A stretch of DNA of 64,000 nucleotides from an uncultured Bacteroides sp. (GTDB lineage Bacteria > Bacteroidota > Bacteroidia > Bacteroidales > Bacteroidaceae), in the NCBI GenBank assembly GCA_949285025.1, contig CASDXG010000099.1, positions 62,001-126,000 of the forward strand, written 5' to 3'. The notes below the pieces were generated by a model. That model was not told the DNA's origin, did no database searches, and saw only the letters and a program-made list of their open reading frames with translations. The stretch's first letter is position 1. Every line of letters starts with the position of its first letter. Both the position numbers and the translations under genes were made by a program. Below are positions 54,420-63,567 of this stretch, one piece after another.

Positions 54420-55445
54420 ATGCAAAAACGAATCCTCATTTATCTGATTGCTGCCATCCTCATACTGGGAACAGGAGTATGTTTCACGGGATACATGCTA
54501 TTCCTCACCACACCTCTATGTGTAAAAGAGCCCGTATTTCTCTATATCGACGACAATGACGACATCGACTCCGTTACCATTAAAATAGAAAAACATGCAA
54601 AAAACAAACGAATAAACGGCTTCCGGATACTGACATCCATAAGCAGGTATGAAGAAAACATTCATAGCGGAGCTTATCTGCTAAATGCCGACAATTCCAC
54701 ATGGGACATATTCCGCCGGCTTCAACATGGATTACAAACTCCGGTAAAAGTAACCATCCCCCCTGCCCGCACCATAGAACAACTCGCCGTCTCGGTATCA
54801 TCGCAACTGATGCTTGACAAAAAAGACTTGCTGAATATATTAAACGACAGCAGCTATTGCACTAAAATCGGTTACAACCGGTACACACTTCCGGCATTAT
54901 TCATCCCCGACACCTACGAAGTTTATTGGAACATCAGCGCAGACAATTTTATTGCACGCATGCAAAAGGAATATAAACGCTTCTGGAACAACGAACGCAT
55001 GGCAAAAGCCAAAAACATTTCATTAACACCTATCGAAATAACTACACTGGCTTCCATCGTCGATGAAGAGACAAATCAAACAAGCGAAAAGCCTGTCGTT
55101 GCAGGATTATACATCAACCGGTTAAAAAGGGGCATTCCTCTACAAGCCGATCCGACGATAAAATTTGCATTGCAAGACTTCGGATTAAAACGGATTCTGT
55201 ATAAACATCTGAAGGCAGAAAGTCCGTATAACACGTATCTCCACACCGGACTTCCTCCAGGCCCGATACGAATCGCATCTATTGCCGGTATAGAAAGCGT
55301 ATTGAATCACGCAAAGCATAACTATCTGTATATGTGTGCTAAAGAAGATTTTTCCGGATTCCACAATTTTGCGTCCACTCTTGGGCAACATCAAGCCAAT
55401 GCCCGCCGTTATCAACAGGCTCTGAATAAAAGAAATATCAGGTAG
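54420..55445 (+). CDS. mltG: endolytic murein transglycosylase MltG
   Basis: A 341-residue membrane-bound lytic transglycosylase that cuts nascent glycan strands and sets their length. One N-terminal transmembrane helix (about 6-29) precedes a LysM-like/YceG domain. The catalytic motif ASIVDEET (about 211-218) holds the Glu. ADPTIKFAL and the TGLPPGPIRIASIAGIESVLNHA block near residue 280 are family signatures. I choose the ATG at 54420 because the -7 box overlaps the earlier Met. Confidence 0.92.
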   Translation: MQKRILIYLIAAILILGTGVCFTGYMLFLTTPLCVKEPVFLYIDDNDDIDSVTIKIEKHAKNKRINGFRILTSISRYEENIHSGAYLLNADNSTWDIFRRLQHGLQTPVKVTIPPARTIEQLAVSVSSQLMLDKKDLLNILNDSSYCTKIGYNRYTLPALFIPDTYEVYWNISADNFIARMQKEYKRFWNNERMAKAKNISLTPIEITTLASIVDEETNQTSEKPVVAGLYINRLKRGIPLQADPTIKFALQDFGLKRILYKHLKAESPYNTYLHTGLPPGPIRIASIAGIESVLNHAKHNYLYMCAKEDFSGFHNFASTLGQHQANARRYQQALNKRNIR

Positions 55446-55561
55446 TTTGACGTAAAAACCCGGCATGTTTTCTTTATAATTCCGCAATATTTTTACAAGA
55501 ACATAAGTATATTCCACAAAAAATATTTCATACATCAAGACAAATAAAATCAACGAATCAG

Positions 55562-55592
55562 TTGCATTTTATCACCATTTCATCTATTTTTG
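55562..55592 (+). promoter_or_regulatory. promoter of trpB2
   Basis: TTGC at 55562-55565 and TATTTTTG at 55585-55592, about 19 bp apart. The start at about 55599 gives a 20-nt leader before the ATG at 55619, leaving no room for a trp attenuator. Confidence 0.55.
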
Positions 55593-55618
55593 GCAAAACT
55601 TTAAAAATACGACCCATT

Positions 55619-56974
55619 ATGAGCAATAAACAAAAAAGATTCTTTTTACAGGAAAACGAGATTCCCACACATTGGTATAACATTCAAGCAGACATGATAA
55701 ACAAGCCCATGCCGCCATTGAATCCGAAAACCAAAGAACCGCTCAAGCCGGAAGATCTGTTTCCTGTCTTTGCAGAAGAACTTTGCCGCCAAGAATTAAA
55801 CCAGAAAGATACATGGATTGAGATACCGGAAGAAGTCAGAGACATGTATAAATACTATCGCAGTACACCGCTTGTACGCGCATATGGATTGGAAAAGGCC
55901 ATCGATACTCCGGCACATATCTATTTTAAAAACGAAAGTGTCAGTCCCATTGGCTCACACAAACTAAACTCTGCGCTGGCACAAGCTTATTATTGCAAAA
56001 AAGAAGGGGTAAAAAACATAACAACAGAAACGGGAGCCGGACAATGGGGCGCCGCCCTTTCTTACGCAGCAAAGGTTTTTGGACTGGAAGCAGCGGTATA
56101 TCAAGTAAAAATCAGTTACGAACAAAAACCCTACCGACGCAGCATTATGCAGACATTCGGCGCACAGGTTACCCCTTCTCCATCAATGTCTACACGCGCA
56201 GGAAAGGACATTCTTACCAAATATCCGAATCATCAAGGCTCACTCGGTACGGCCATTTCCGAAGCGATTGAGCTGGCTCGTACCACACCGAACTGTAAAT
56301 ATACCTTGGGCTCGGTCTTAAGCCATGTTGCTCTTCACCAAACCATCATCGGTCTGGAAGCAGAAAAACAGATGGAAATGGCCGGTGAATATCCCGACAT
56401 TATCGTTGCCTGCTTTGGTGGAGGCTCAAACTTTGGTGGAATCAGTTTCCCCTTCATGCGACATACCATCCTCGAAGGAAAGAAAACACGCTTTATCGCA
56501 GCAGAACCGGCCTCATGTCCTAAACTGACACGGGGCAAATTCATATACGACTTTGGAGATGAAGCCGGCTATACACCGCTGCTCCCTATGTATTCTTTAG
56601 GCCATAACTTCGCACCGGCCAATATCCATGCCGGCGGACTGCGCTATCATGGTGCCGGAGTCATCGTATCACAACTCCTCAAGGATAAATATATGGAAGC
56701 TGTAGACATTCAACAACTTGACTCATTCGCCGCCGGATGTCTGTTTGCACGCGCAGAAGGTATCATTCCTGCACCGGAATCATGCCATGCGATAGCCGCA
56801 ACAATCAATGAAGCGAAAAGATGCAAAGAAACAGGAGAAGAGAAAGTTATCTTGTTTAACCTCTCGGGACATGGCTTAATCGACATGAGTGCCTATGACC
56901 AATATCTGGCCGGAGACCTGACAAACCATGCATTGACCGATGATGAAATCGAAAAAAGCATAGAAAATATATAA
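55619..56974 (+). CDS. trpB: tryptophan synthase beta chain, TrpB2 type
   Basis: A 451-residue PLP-dependent enzyme of the TrpB2 subgroup, longer than canonical TrpB1 and common as a stand-alone gene. The PLP lysine is Lys115 in GSHKLNSA. Other signatures are RSTPLVRAYGLEKA, TETGAGQWGAALSYAAKVFGL, the PLP phosphate loop FGGGSNFGG, and AGGLRYHGAG. It condenses indole with serine; stand-alone TrpB2 proteins may salvage free indole. There is no trpA beside it. The ATG at 55619 lies just downstream of a -7 box, supporting this start over 55562. Confidence 0.92.
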   Translation: MSNKQKRFFLQENEIPTHWYNIQADMINKPMPPLNPKTKEPLKPEDLFPVFAEELCRQELNQKDTWIEIPEEVRDMYKYYRSTPLVRAYGLEKAIDTPAHIYFKNESVSPIGSHKLNSALAQAYYCKKEGVKNITTETGAGQWGAALSYAAKVFGLEAAVYQVKISYEQKPYRRSIMQTFGAQVTPSPSMSTRAGKDILTKYPNHQGSLGTAISEAIELARTTPNCKYTLGSVLSHVALHQTIIGLEAEKQMEMAGEYPDIIVACFGGGSNFGGISFPFMRHTILEGKKTRFIAAEPASCPKLTRGKFIYDFGDEAGYTPLLPMYSLGHNFAPANIHAGGLRYHGAGVIVSQLLKDKYMEAVDIQQLDSFAAGCLFARAEGIIPAPESCHAIAATINEAKRCKETGEEKVILFNLSGHGLIDMSAYDQYLAGDLTNHALTDDEIEKSIENI

Positions 56975-57029
56975 TTGCATGATTCTACATATCGCGCCCT
57001 TTTAAAAAGGCGGTATTTGTCTTATCGAG

Positions 57030-57087
57030 AAAGGCATTTCTTCGTTCCGAACAAAAAAAAGCGGAACAAAGGAATGCTTTTCTTTTT
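57030..57087 (+). terminator. terminator of trpB2
   Basis: A 16-bp hairpin with one mismatch (57034-57049 with 57062-57077), a 12-nt A-rich loop and a T-rich tail. Confidence 0.85.
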
Positions 57088-57114
57088 AATTCATACGAAA
57101 AACATAAAGAAGAA

Positions 57115-57145
57115 TTTGTAAAATCGGAAGAAAAGCGTACCTTTG
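57115..57145 (+). promoter_or_regulatory. promoter of the tRNA-Glu pair
   Basis: TTTG at 57115-57118 and TACCTTTG at 57138-57145, spacer 19 bp, a textbook Bacteroidetes promoter. Transcription would start about 57152, 33 nt before the first tRNA. Confidence 0.75.
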
Positions 57146-57184
57146 CAGCCGTATTCGGAAATAACCCCGAAACATATTCGGCTC

Positions 57185-57256
57185 GGCCCGTTCGTCTATC
57201 GGTTAGGACGCAAGATTTTCATTCTTGAAAGGGGGGTTCGATTCCCCCACGGGCTA
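57185..57256 (+). tRNA. tRNA-Glu (anticodon TTC), copy 1
   Basis: A 72-nt cloverleaf. The acceptor arm is GGCCCGT paired with ACGGGCT (first pair G-U) with discriminator A. The D-arm contains the TCGTCTATCGGTTAGGACG segment. The anticodon loop is TTTTCAT with anticodon TTC, and the T-arm is GGGGGTTCGATTCCCCC. The CCA end is not encoded. It decodes GAA/GAG and also supplies Glu-tRNA for tetrapyrrole synthesis where that pathway is used. An identical copy follows after 40 bp. Confidence 0.97.
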
Positions 57257-57296
57257 CCGTAAAAAACATACGGTAAACCCGATGTTTTATGAGGCC

Positions 57297-57368
57297 GGCC
57301 CGTTCGTCTATCGGTTAGGACGCAAGATTTTCATTCTTGAAAGGGGGGTTCGATTCCCCCACGGGCTA
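57297..57368 (+). tRNA. tRNA-Glu (anticodon TTC), copy 2
   Basis: Identical in all 72 positions to copy 1, 40 bp downstream. Both sit between one promoter (57115-57145) and one terminator (57379-57408), so they are likely processed from a single transcript. Confidence 0.97.
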
Positions 57369-57378
57369 CCGAAACAGG

Positions 57379-57408
57379 AGAGTTATCTGCAAGGATAACT
57401 CTTTTTTT
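57379..57408 (+). terminator. terminator of the tRNA-Glu pair
   Basis: An 8-bp perfect hairpin (57380-57387 with 57394-57401) with a 6-nt loop, followed by seven Ts. TACCTTTG at 57412-57419 just after it may be the -7 box for the next gene. Confidence 0.9.
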
Positions 57409-57435
57409 ATATACCTTTGTAACAAAATTCTCGTT

Positions 57436-58869
57436 ATGGACACTAAAAAAATAGAACATCTCTATACAGATTATACAGGTCATTCTCCGGAATATATCGA
57501 GGCATTACCCGGTGCCGGCTCAAACCGCCGCTATTTCCGCATGACAGGCAAACAAAACATCATAGGAGTTTACGGCACCTCGAAAGAAGAAAACCGTGCT
57601 TTCATCTACATGGCCGGACATTTCCACCAAAGAGGATTACCAGTTCCACAAGTATATGCTGTATCGGAGGACAAGACTTGTTACATACAAGAAGACCTTG
57701 GGAATACATCTTTATATAGCCTCATTGAAAAAGGACGGCAAGCTGATGGCTTTTCAAACGAAACAAACGATTTGTTACAACAAACCATCCGCCTGCTACC
57801 ATTGCTGCAATTTGAAGGCATTAAAGGGATGGACACAAGCTATTGTTACCCCCAAACAGAATTTAACCGGAGAACTGTTTTCTGGGATTTGAACTACTTC
57901 AAATACTGTTTTCTCAAACCGTCAGAGATTGAATTTCAGGAAAATCTGTTGGAAAACGACTTCGAGCATTTGGCCGAACGGCTTCTTTCCTGTAAGACAT
58001 CAGCTTTCATGTATAGGGATTTCCAAAGCCGTAACGTCATGATTAAAGAAAACAAGCCTTATTTCATCGATTTTCAAGGCGGAAGAAAAGGACCTTTCTA
58101 TTATGATGTCGCATCATTTTTATGGCAAGCCAAAGCCAACTTTTCCGATTCTACCCGAGATTTCCTGCTAAATGAATATATAAATGCACTACAGCCATAC
58201 CATAAAATCGATCGGATTTCCTTTCATGATGAATTAAAACATTTCGTATTATTCCGTACTTTACAAGTTTTAGGAGCATACGGATTTAGAGGATATTTCG
58301 AAAAGAAGAGACATTTCATAGAAAGTATTCCCTATGCACTGAAGAATCTGAAACAGCTGCTTTGCGACAATTTCAAAGAATATCCGTATCTATCACAGAT
58401 ACTCCGTCAATTAATCGCCTCAGCACACACTCGTAACACTGCAGATAACAGCAAGCTCACCGTAAGAGTTCTCAGTTTCTCATACAGGAAAGGTATACCG
58501 GAAGACCCCAGCGGGAATGGAGGAGGCTACGTATTTGACTGCCGTTCCATACACAATCCCGGCAAATATGAACAATATAAAACACAAACAGGACTTGACG
58601 AACCGGTAAAACGTTTTCTGGAAAACGACGGAGAAATCCTCTCTTTCCTGACTCATACTGACGACTTAATAGACAAACATATACAAAGATATCTGGAACG
58701 CGGCTTTTCTCATCTGCAAATCTGCTTCGGCTGTACCGGAGGACAACACCGTTCCGTATATGCCGCACAACATACAGCCGAATACATTAACCGACATTTC
58801 GGCGTAAGGGTAGAGTTAATCCACCGCGAACAATCCATAGAACAAATTTTTCCATCGCATTCCTTATGA
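57436..58869 (+). CDS. AmgK-like sugar kinase fused to RapZ C-terminal domain
   Basis: A 477-residue fusion. Residues about 1-330 form an aminoglycoside-phosphotransferase-like kinase. FMYRDFQSRN carries catalytic Asp195 and Asn200, and IDFQGGRKGP has the metal Asp212. The layout resembles AmgK, which phosphorylates MurNAc/GlcNAc at the anomeric carbon in cell-wall recycling. Residues about 341-465 are a RapZ C-terminal domain with GCTGGQHRS at 432-440; in enterobacteria this part binds GlcN6P and small RNA. The start at 57436 follows a -7 box; the longer frame begins inside tRNA copy 2. The MurU-like gene overlaps its stop (ATGA). Role inferred. Confidence 0.82.
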   Translation: MDTKKIEHLYTDYTGHSPEYIEALPGAGSNRRYFRMTGKQNIIGVYGTSKEENRAFIYMAGHFHQRGLPVPQVYAVSEDKTCYIQEDLGNTSLYSLIEKGRQADGFSNETNDLLQQTIRLLPLLQFEGIKGMDTSYCYPQTEFNRRTVFWDLNYFKYCFLKPSEIEFQENLLENDFEHLAERLLSCKTSAFMYRDFQSRNVMIKENKPYFIDFQGGRKGPFYYDVASFLWQAKANFSDSTRDFLLNEYINALQPYHKIDRISFHDELKHFVLFRTLQVLGAYGFRGYFEKKRHFIESIPYALKNLKQLLCDNFKEYPYLSQILRQLIASAHTRNTADNSKLTVRVLSFSYRKGIPEDPSGNGGGYVFDCRSIHNPGKYEQYKTQTGLDEPVKRFLENDGEILSFLTHTDDLIDKHIQRYLERGFSHLQICFGCTGGQHRSVYAAQHTAEYINRHFGVRVELIHREQSIEQIFPSHSL

Positions 58870-59606
58870 AAGCATTAATCTTCGCAGCCGGACTCGGAAG
58901 CCGGCTTAAACCACTGACAGACCGCATTCCCAAGGCATTGGTTCCCGTTGCAGGACATCCCATGCTGGAACACATCATCTTAAAACTGAAATCGTCCGGA
59001 TTCAACAACATTGTCATCAATATCCACCACTTCGGGGAACAGATTATTTCGTTCTTGCAAAGCCATCAGAATTTCGGAATCGACATCCAAATAAGTGACG
59101 AGCGAGGAGAATTACTCGATACAGGGGGAGGCATAAAAAAAGCGACCCCTCTTTTAGGAGACCGCGAACCTTTTCTTATACATAATGTAGATATCCTGTC
59201 GAATGCCGACTTAAAAGCTCTTTATAATGCACATCTCCAAAGCAAAAACGATGCGACACTGCTGATAAGCCAAAGAGAGACCTCGCGCTATCTGCTATTC
59301 GACAAAGAACACAAACTGCACGGATGGATAAATACGCTGACACATGAGACCAAACCGGCAACATTCTCTTACGATGAGAAAAAGTATTTACCGTATGCTT
59401 TCAGCGGAATCCATGTCATATCCCCTTCGCTCATCCGCTACATGGATGAGGGGTGGACAGGCAAATTCCCTATTATGGATTTTTACTTATACGCATGCGA
59501 CAAGACCCAAATCGGAGGATACATTACAGACAATCTACGCCTCATCGATATAGGAAAACCGGAAACACTGGCAAAAGCAGAAACATATTTACAAGAAATC
59601 TCATAA
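58866..59606 (+). CDS. MurU-like sugar-1-phosphate nucleotidyltransferase
   Basis: A 246-residue NTP-transferase-fold enzyme. The N-terminal signature is FAAGLGSRLKPLTDRIPKALVPVAG, with the nucleotide-binding Gly loop, Arg and Lys. The LIHNVDILSN segment gives the metal Asp, and a C-terminal LRLIDIGKPETLAKA closes the site. It resembles MurU (MurNAc-1-P uridylyltransferase) and related short pyrophosphorylases. Coupling to the upstream kinase through a 4-base overlap points to a kinase-uridylyltransferase salvage pair that rebuilds UDP-amino sugars. Other NDP-sugar products are possible. Confidence 0.85.
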   Translation: MKALIFAAGLGSRLKPLTDRIPKALVPVAGHPMLEHIILKLKSSGFNNIVINIHHFGEQIISFLQSHQNFGIDIQISDERGELLDTGGGIKKATPLLGDREPFLIHNVDILSNADLKALYNAHLQSKNDATLLISQRETSRYLLFDKEHKLHGWINTLTHETKPATFSYDEKKYLPYAFSGIHVISPSLIRYMDEGWTGKFPIMDFYLYACDKTQIGGYITDNLRLIDIGKPETLAKAETYLQEIS

Positions 59607-59642
59607 ACAAACTGTAATCTGCCCGCCATCAAAATCCGGATA

Positions 59643-62396
59643 TCAATTCCAATAATCGGGCTTATGCTTACGTGCTTCTTCAAGAGAGGTAATCTTTTGA
59701 GAATTCGCTTCATTCTTTTCACGAAGAGCCCGATACTCTTTATCCAAATCATCGAGAAATTTTTCTCGGGAAACCGGATTCATCAGACAAGAAACCACCG
59801 GAGCATTCTGCGAAGCGTCCCGCATGTAAATCACCGGAGCATGATAAACCGGAGCGATTTTAAGTGCTGTATGAAGTTTCGATGTCGTGGCTCCGCCTAT
59901 TAATACCGGAATATCAAGCCCCGCACGCTCAAGTTCCGCCACAACATGAACCATCTCTTCTAAAGAGGGCGTGATCAATCCGCTCAATCCTATTACGTCT
60001 ACTTTCTCACGAACAGCGGTTTCCACAATTTTCTCGGCAGGAACCATCACTCCCAAGTCTATAATTTCATAATTATTGCACGCCATCACCACGCCTACAA
60101 TGTTTTTTCCTATATCGTGCACGTCGCCCTTCACCGTTGCCAACAGCACTTTCCCTGCCGATCTGACGCCGTCTTTCTTTTCTGCTTCTATATAAGGTTG
60201 CAGTATCGACACGGCTTTTTTCATCGTTCGCGCCGTTTTAACGACCTGAGGCAGGAACATCTTTCCTGAACCAAACAGAACTCCCACTTGGTCCATACCC
60301 GACATTAACGGACCTTCTATAATATCTACTGCATGAGGATAACGTTGCAATGCTTCCTTTAAGTCGGCATCCAGATAATCCTCTACCCCTTTGATCAATG
60401 CATATTGCAGACGTTCTTCCACTGTCGTGCTTTCACGCCACAAAAGATGCGCAGAAGCATCGCTGTCCTGTCCTATATTTTTCCCGCTTGCTTTCAGGTT
60501 TTCTGCCAGAGCAATCAAACGTTCTGCTGCATCTGAACGCCGGTTTAACACAACATCTTCTATACATTCCAATACATCAGACGGGATATCCGTATAAAGC
60601 ACTGATGTGCCCGGATTTACAATTCCCATATCCATTCCCGCATGAATGGCATGATACAAGAATACGGCATGCATTGCTTCACGAATATAATTATTGCCTC
60701 TGAAAGCAAACGAAAGGTTGCTGACTCCTCCACTCACATGTGTTCCGGGCAGATTCTGCTTAATCCATTTTACGGCTTTAATAAAGTCCACCGCATAATT
60801 ATTATGCGTTTCTATCCCCGTAGCGACAGCCAATATATTAGGGTCGAAAATAATATCACAAGGTTCAAAGCCCACTTTATCGGTAAGAATGCGGTAAGCC
60901 CGCTGACAAATCTCAATTTTCCGTTCAAATGTATCTGCCTGACCCCGTTCATCAAAAGCCATGACGACAGCAGCTGCGCCATACTTTCTGATATCCTGTG
61001 CGTGCGAAATAAAAGCCTTTTCACCTTCTTTCAAGGAAATGGAATTGACAATACACTTACCTTGTACGCATTTTAACCCGGCAAGAATCACGTCCCATTT
61101 AGAAGAATCTATCATTATGGGGACACGGGCAATATCAGGTTCTGAGCCAATATAATTCAAAAATTCCGTCATCTCCGCAACTGCATCCAAGAGGCCATCG
61201 TCCATGTTTATATCGAGAATCTGCGCCCCATCTTCCACCTGTTTGCGGGCAATGGAAACAGCCTCATCGTATTTCTTCTCATTAATCAAACGAAGAAACT
61301 TTCTCGAACCGGCAACATTGCAACGCTCACCCACATTTACAAAATTAAGTTCGGGCGTCATTTCCAACAACTCCATTCCCGACAATTGCAGATATTCCGA
61401 TCTTGCCACCGGAATATGAGGAAAAGAATTTTCTAATAATTCATGAAAGCAAGAAATATAAGCATCTGTTGTACCACAACATCCGCCTACGATATTGACA
61501 AGTCCTTCCGCAAGATATTCTTTTATTTCGGCCGCCATGTCAGCCGGCGACTGGTCGTACTTTCCCAGACTATTAGGAAGGCCTGCATTCGGATAGGCGC
61601 TGATATAATAAGGTGCACGGCTTGCCAAATGTACGAGAAAAGGTTTCAGTTGTTTCGCTCCGAAAGAGCAATTCAGTCCGACAGAAAAGATGTCAGCATG
61701 ACGCACAGACGCAAGGAAAGCATCGAGAGTCTGACCAGACAAAAGACGTCCGGCTACATCCGAAACCGTAACCGAAAGCATTAAAGGTACCTTACGGCCA
61801 ATTTTTCCCATTGATCGTTCTGCCGCATATATCGCCGCCTTTGCATTCAATGTATCAAATATTGTTTCGATAAGAAACGCATCAATCCCCCCCTCCAGCA
61901 AAGCTTCCATCTGCTCACAATACGCCTCTACCAAAGAATCGAAAGTCAGATTTCGTAAAGCAGGGTCGTTTACATCGGGACTCATCGAACAGGTTTTATT
62001 GGTAGGTCCTATCGAACCGGCCACGAAACGCGGTTTTCCCGGATCCGCCGCCGAATACTCATCAGCTATCCGGCGTGCAATCTGAGCGGCTGCAAGGTTT
62101 ATTTCACGGCAATAAGCCTCCATATGATAATCAGACAACGAAATCCTTGTGGCATTGAACGAGTTTGTTTCAATAATATCTGCTCCTGCCTCCAGATATT
62201 TACGGTGAATTTCTTCTATAACATCAGGACAAGTCAAACACAACATATCGTTGTTTCCTTTCATTTGTCCCGGCATATTCCGGAAACGTTCCCCACGAAA
62301 ATCTTCTTCCGTAAGATTATATTGCTGAATCATCGTACCCATTGCCCCATCGAGCAATAAAATACGTGCTTTTATTTCATCCTGTATACGTTTCAT
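59643..62396 (-). CDS. metH: cobalamin-dependent methionine synthase without reactivation domain
   Basis: A 917-residue methionine synthase. The homocysteine-binding barrel (about 1-325) has the zinc cysteines in VGGCCGTT near 305. The pterin (methyl-THF) barrel is at about 345-610 ([24 protein letters not shown]). The B12 cap and Rossmann domains (about 640-890) carry [11 protein letters not shown] near 757-763 with the cobalt-ligand His. The protein ends KKHKPDYWN soon after the B12 domain, so the C-terminal AdoMet reactivation domain of E. coli MetH (about 1,227 residues) is absent. The start overlaps the smpB stop by 4 bases. Confidence 0.95.
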   Translation of the reverse strand: MKRIQDEIKARILLLDGAMGTMIQQYNLTEEDFRGERFRNMPGQMKGNNDMLCLTCPDVIEEIHRKYLEAGADIIETNSFNATRISLSDYHMEAYCREINLAAAQIARRIADEYSAADPGKPRFVAGSIGPTNKTCSMSPDVNDPALRNLTFDSLVEAYCEQMEALLEGGIDAFLIETIFDTLNAKAAIYAAERSMGKIGRKVPLMLSVTVSDVAGRLLSGQTLDAFLASVRHADIFSVGLNCSFGAKQLKPFLVHLASRAPYYISAYPNAGLPNSLGKYDQSPADMAAEIKEYLAEGLVNIVGGCCGTTDAYISCFHELLENSFPHIPVARSEYLQLSGMELLEMTPELNFVNVGERCNVAGSRKFLRLINEKKYDEAVSIARKQVEDGAQILDINMDDGLLDAVAEMTEFLNYIGSEPDIARVPIMIDSSKWDVILAGLKCVQGKCIVNSISLKEGEKAFISHAQDIRKYGAAAVVMAFDERGQADTFERKIEICQRAYRILTDKVGFEPCDIIFDPNILAVATGIETHNNYAVDFIKAVKWIKQNLPGTHVSGGVSNLSFAFRGNNYIREAMHAVFLYHAIHAGMDMGIVNPGTSVLYTDIPSDVLECIEDVVLNRRSDAAERLIALAENLKASGKNIGQDSDASAHLLWRESTTVEERLQYALIKGVEDYLDADLKEALQRYPHAVDIIEGPLMSGMDQVGVLFGSGKMFLPQVVKTARTMKKAVSILQPYIEAEKKDGVRSAGKVLLATVKGDVHDIGKNIVGVVMACNNYEIIDLGVMVPAEKIVETAVREKVDVIGLSGLITPSLEEMVHVVAELERAGLDIPVLIGGATTSKLHTALKIAPVYHAPVIYMRDASQNAPVVSCLMNPVSREKFLDDLDKEYRALREKNEANSQKITSLEEARKHKPDYWN

Positions 62397-62854
62397 CGCT
62401 TAAACATACGGTCTATCATGCGTTTATCTTCTCTCTCTTTCAACGCCTCGCGCTTATCATATTGTTTCTTTCCTTTAGCCAGAGCTATGACAATTTTCGC
62501 CAATCCTTTTTCATTGATATATAAACGCGTCGGCACAATCGTAAATCCCGGTTCACGGGTAGAACGTTCCAACTTACGGAGTTCTTTCCCGGTCAACAAC
62601 AATTTCCGGTCTCTCCGTGCCGCATGATTATTATATGAACCATAAAAATACTCGGCAATGTACATGTTTTTCACCCACAATTCCCCGCGAATAAAGAAAC
62701 AAAATGTATCGACCAGACTTGCTTTTCCCTGACGGATTGATTTGATTTCCGTCCCCGTCAGTACAATTCCCGCCGTATAGGTATCGATAAACTCATAATC
62801 AAACGAGGCACGTTTGTTCTTTATATTGACAATATTATTCGTATTCTGCTTCAT
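62393..62854 (-). CDS. smpB: SsrA-binding protein SmpB
   Basis: A 153-residue tmRNA partner that delivers SsrA to stalled ribosomes in trans-translation. Signatures are [46 protein letters not shown] and [22 protein letters not shown], with the basic helical tail [25 protein letters not shown] that enters the decoding centre. No tmRNA gene is seen in the window. It overlaps metH by 4 bases and the Yip1-like gene by 1. Confidence 0.96.
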   Translation of the reverse strand: MKQNTNNIVNIKNKRASFDYEFIDTYTAGIVLTGTEIKSIRQGKASLVDTFCFFIRGELWVKNMYIAEYFYGSYNNHAARRDRKLLLTGKELRKLERSTREPGFTIVPTRLYINEKGLAKIVIALAKGKKQYDKREALKEREDKRMIDRMFKR

Positions 62855-63438
62855 CAGTTCAAGATTACAGATAATTCATTAAATATCAATTCTATCAAAA
62901 CCGGACAAATCAACACCACAAACGTCGCCGCCAACGTATAAACAGTTAACCTATTTTCCGGAATATCCATTAATCGTCTGGCTCCTTCAAACACGACCAC
63001 AATCGTATAAATCTGCAGAATCCAATACAAGATTTCTAAAGAAAACAATCCGCCAATAATATTCAAGACAAAAACAACAACCATTGAATATCCCACAAAG
63101 GCCTGTATTTTCACCGGATTTTCTTTCTTTCCCAACCACCGAAGACTTATCTTATCAAGCAAATATACGGCAAGAAAGAAACCGCCAAACAAAGCCACTG
63201 CAATAGCACAACTGCTCATCAAAGCAAATTGGAATACGTCCGGCACAATATCCTTTCCGATAAATGTTCCTATGAATCTTGCCAGACTGCAAAAGGCAAT
63301 CATAGGATATACAAAAGACGATACAACTGTTTTCTCCTCTTCCTGCCCTACAATATCATCCCATGCCTTTCCCGGAGCCGATAAAAAGGCAACTATCCGG
63401 TGAAATAAATCTTTATAGTTCAAAGCGTCTCCTTTCAT
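62854..63438 (-). CDS. Yip1 family membrane protein
   Basis: A 194-residue membrane protein with about five hydrophobic helices. The Yip1-like start [30 protein letters not shown] is followed by [26 protein letters not shown]. Bacteroidetes Yip1 proteins are uncharacterised. I take the start at 63438 over 63483 because the extra 15 residues are not family-like. The stop shares one base with the smpB ATG (TGATG), so translation is coupled. Confidence 0.78.
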   Translation of the reverse strand: MKGDALNYKDLFHRIVAFLSAPGKAWDDIVGQEEEKTVVSSFVYPMIAFCSLARFIGTFIGKDIVPDVFQFALMSSCAIAVALFGGFFLAVYLLDKISLRWLGKKENPVKIQAFVGYSMVVVFVLNIIGGLFSLEILYWILQIYTIVVVFEGARRLMDIPENRLTVYTLAATFVVLICPVLIELIFNELSVILN

Positions 63439-63510
63439 TTCATTCCAAACAATATAACGTGCAAAGATACGAAAAAAGAACAAGATGCAAACAGACTCTT
63501 TTATAAAACA

Positions 63511-63550
63511 AAAAAAGGGCAGAATGTCATAATCATTCCACCCTTCTTTT
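63511..63550 (-). terminator. terminator of the edge gene
   Basis: An interrupted hairpin (5-bp outer and 5-bp inner stems with a 2x2 internal loop). Followed on the minus strand by seven Ts. Confidence 0.65.
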
Positions 63551-63567
63551 CTAATCTATTTTATGGA

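Noticed and set aside
62397..63484. B12 riboswitch upstream of metH
   Set aside because: metH is coupled to smpB and the Yip1-like gene with 1- and 4-base overlaps; there is no intergenic space for one, and none is seen upstream of the unit.
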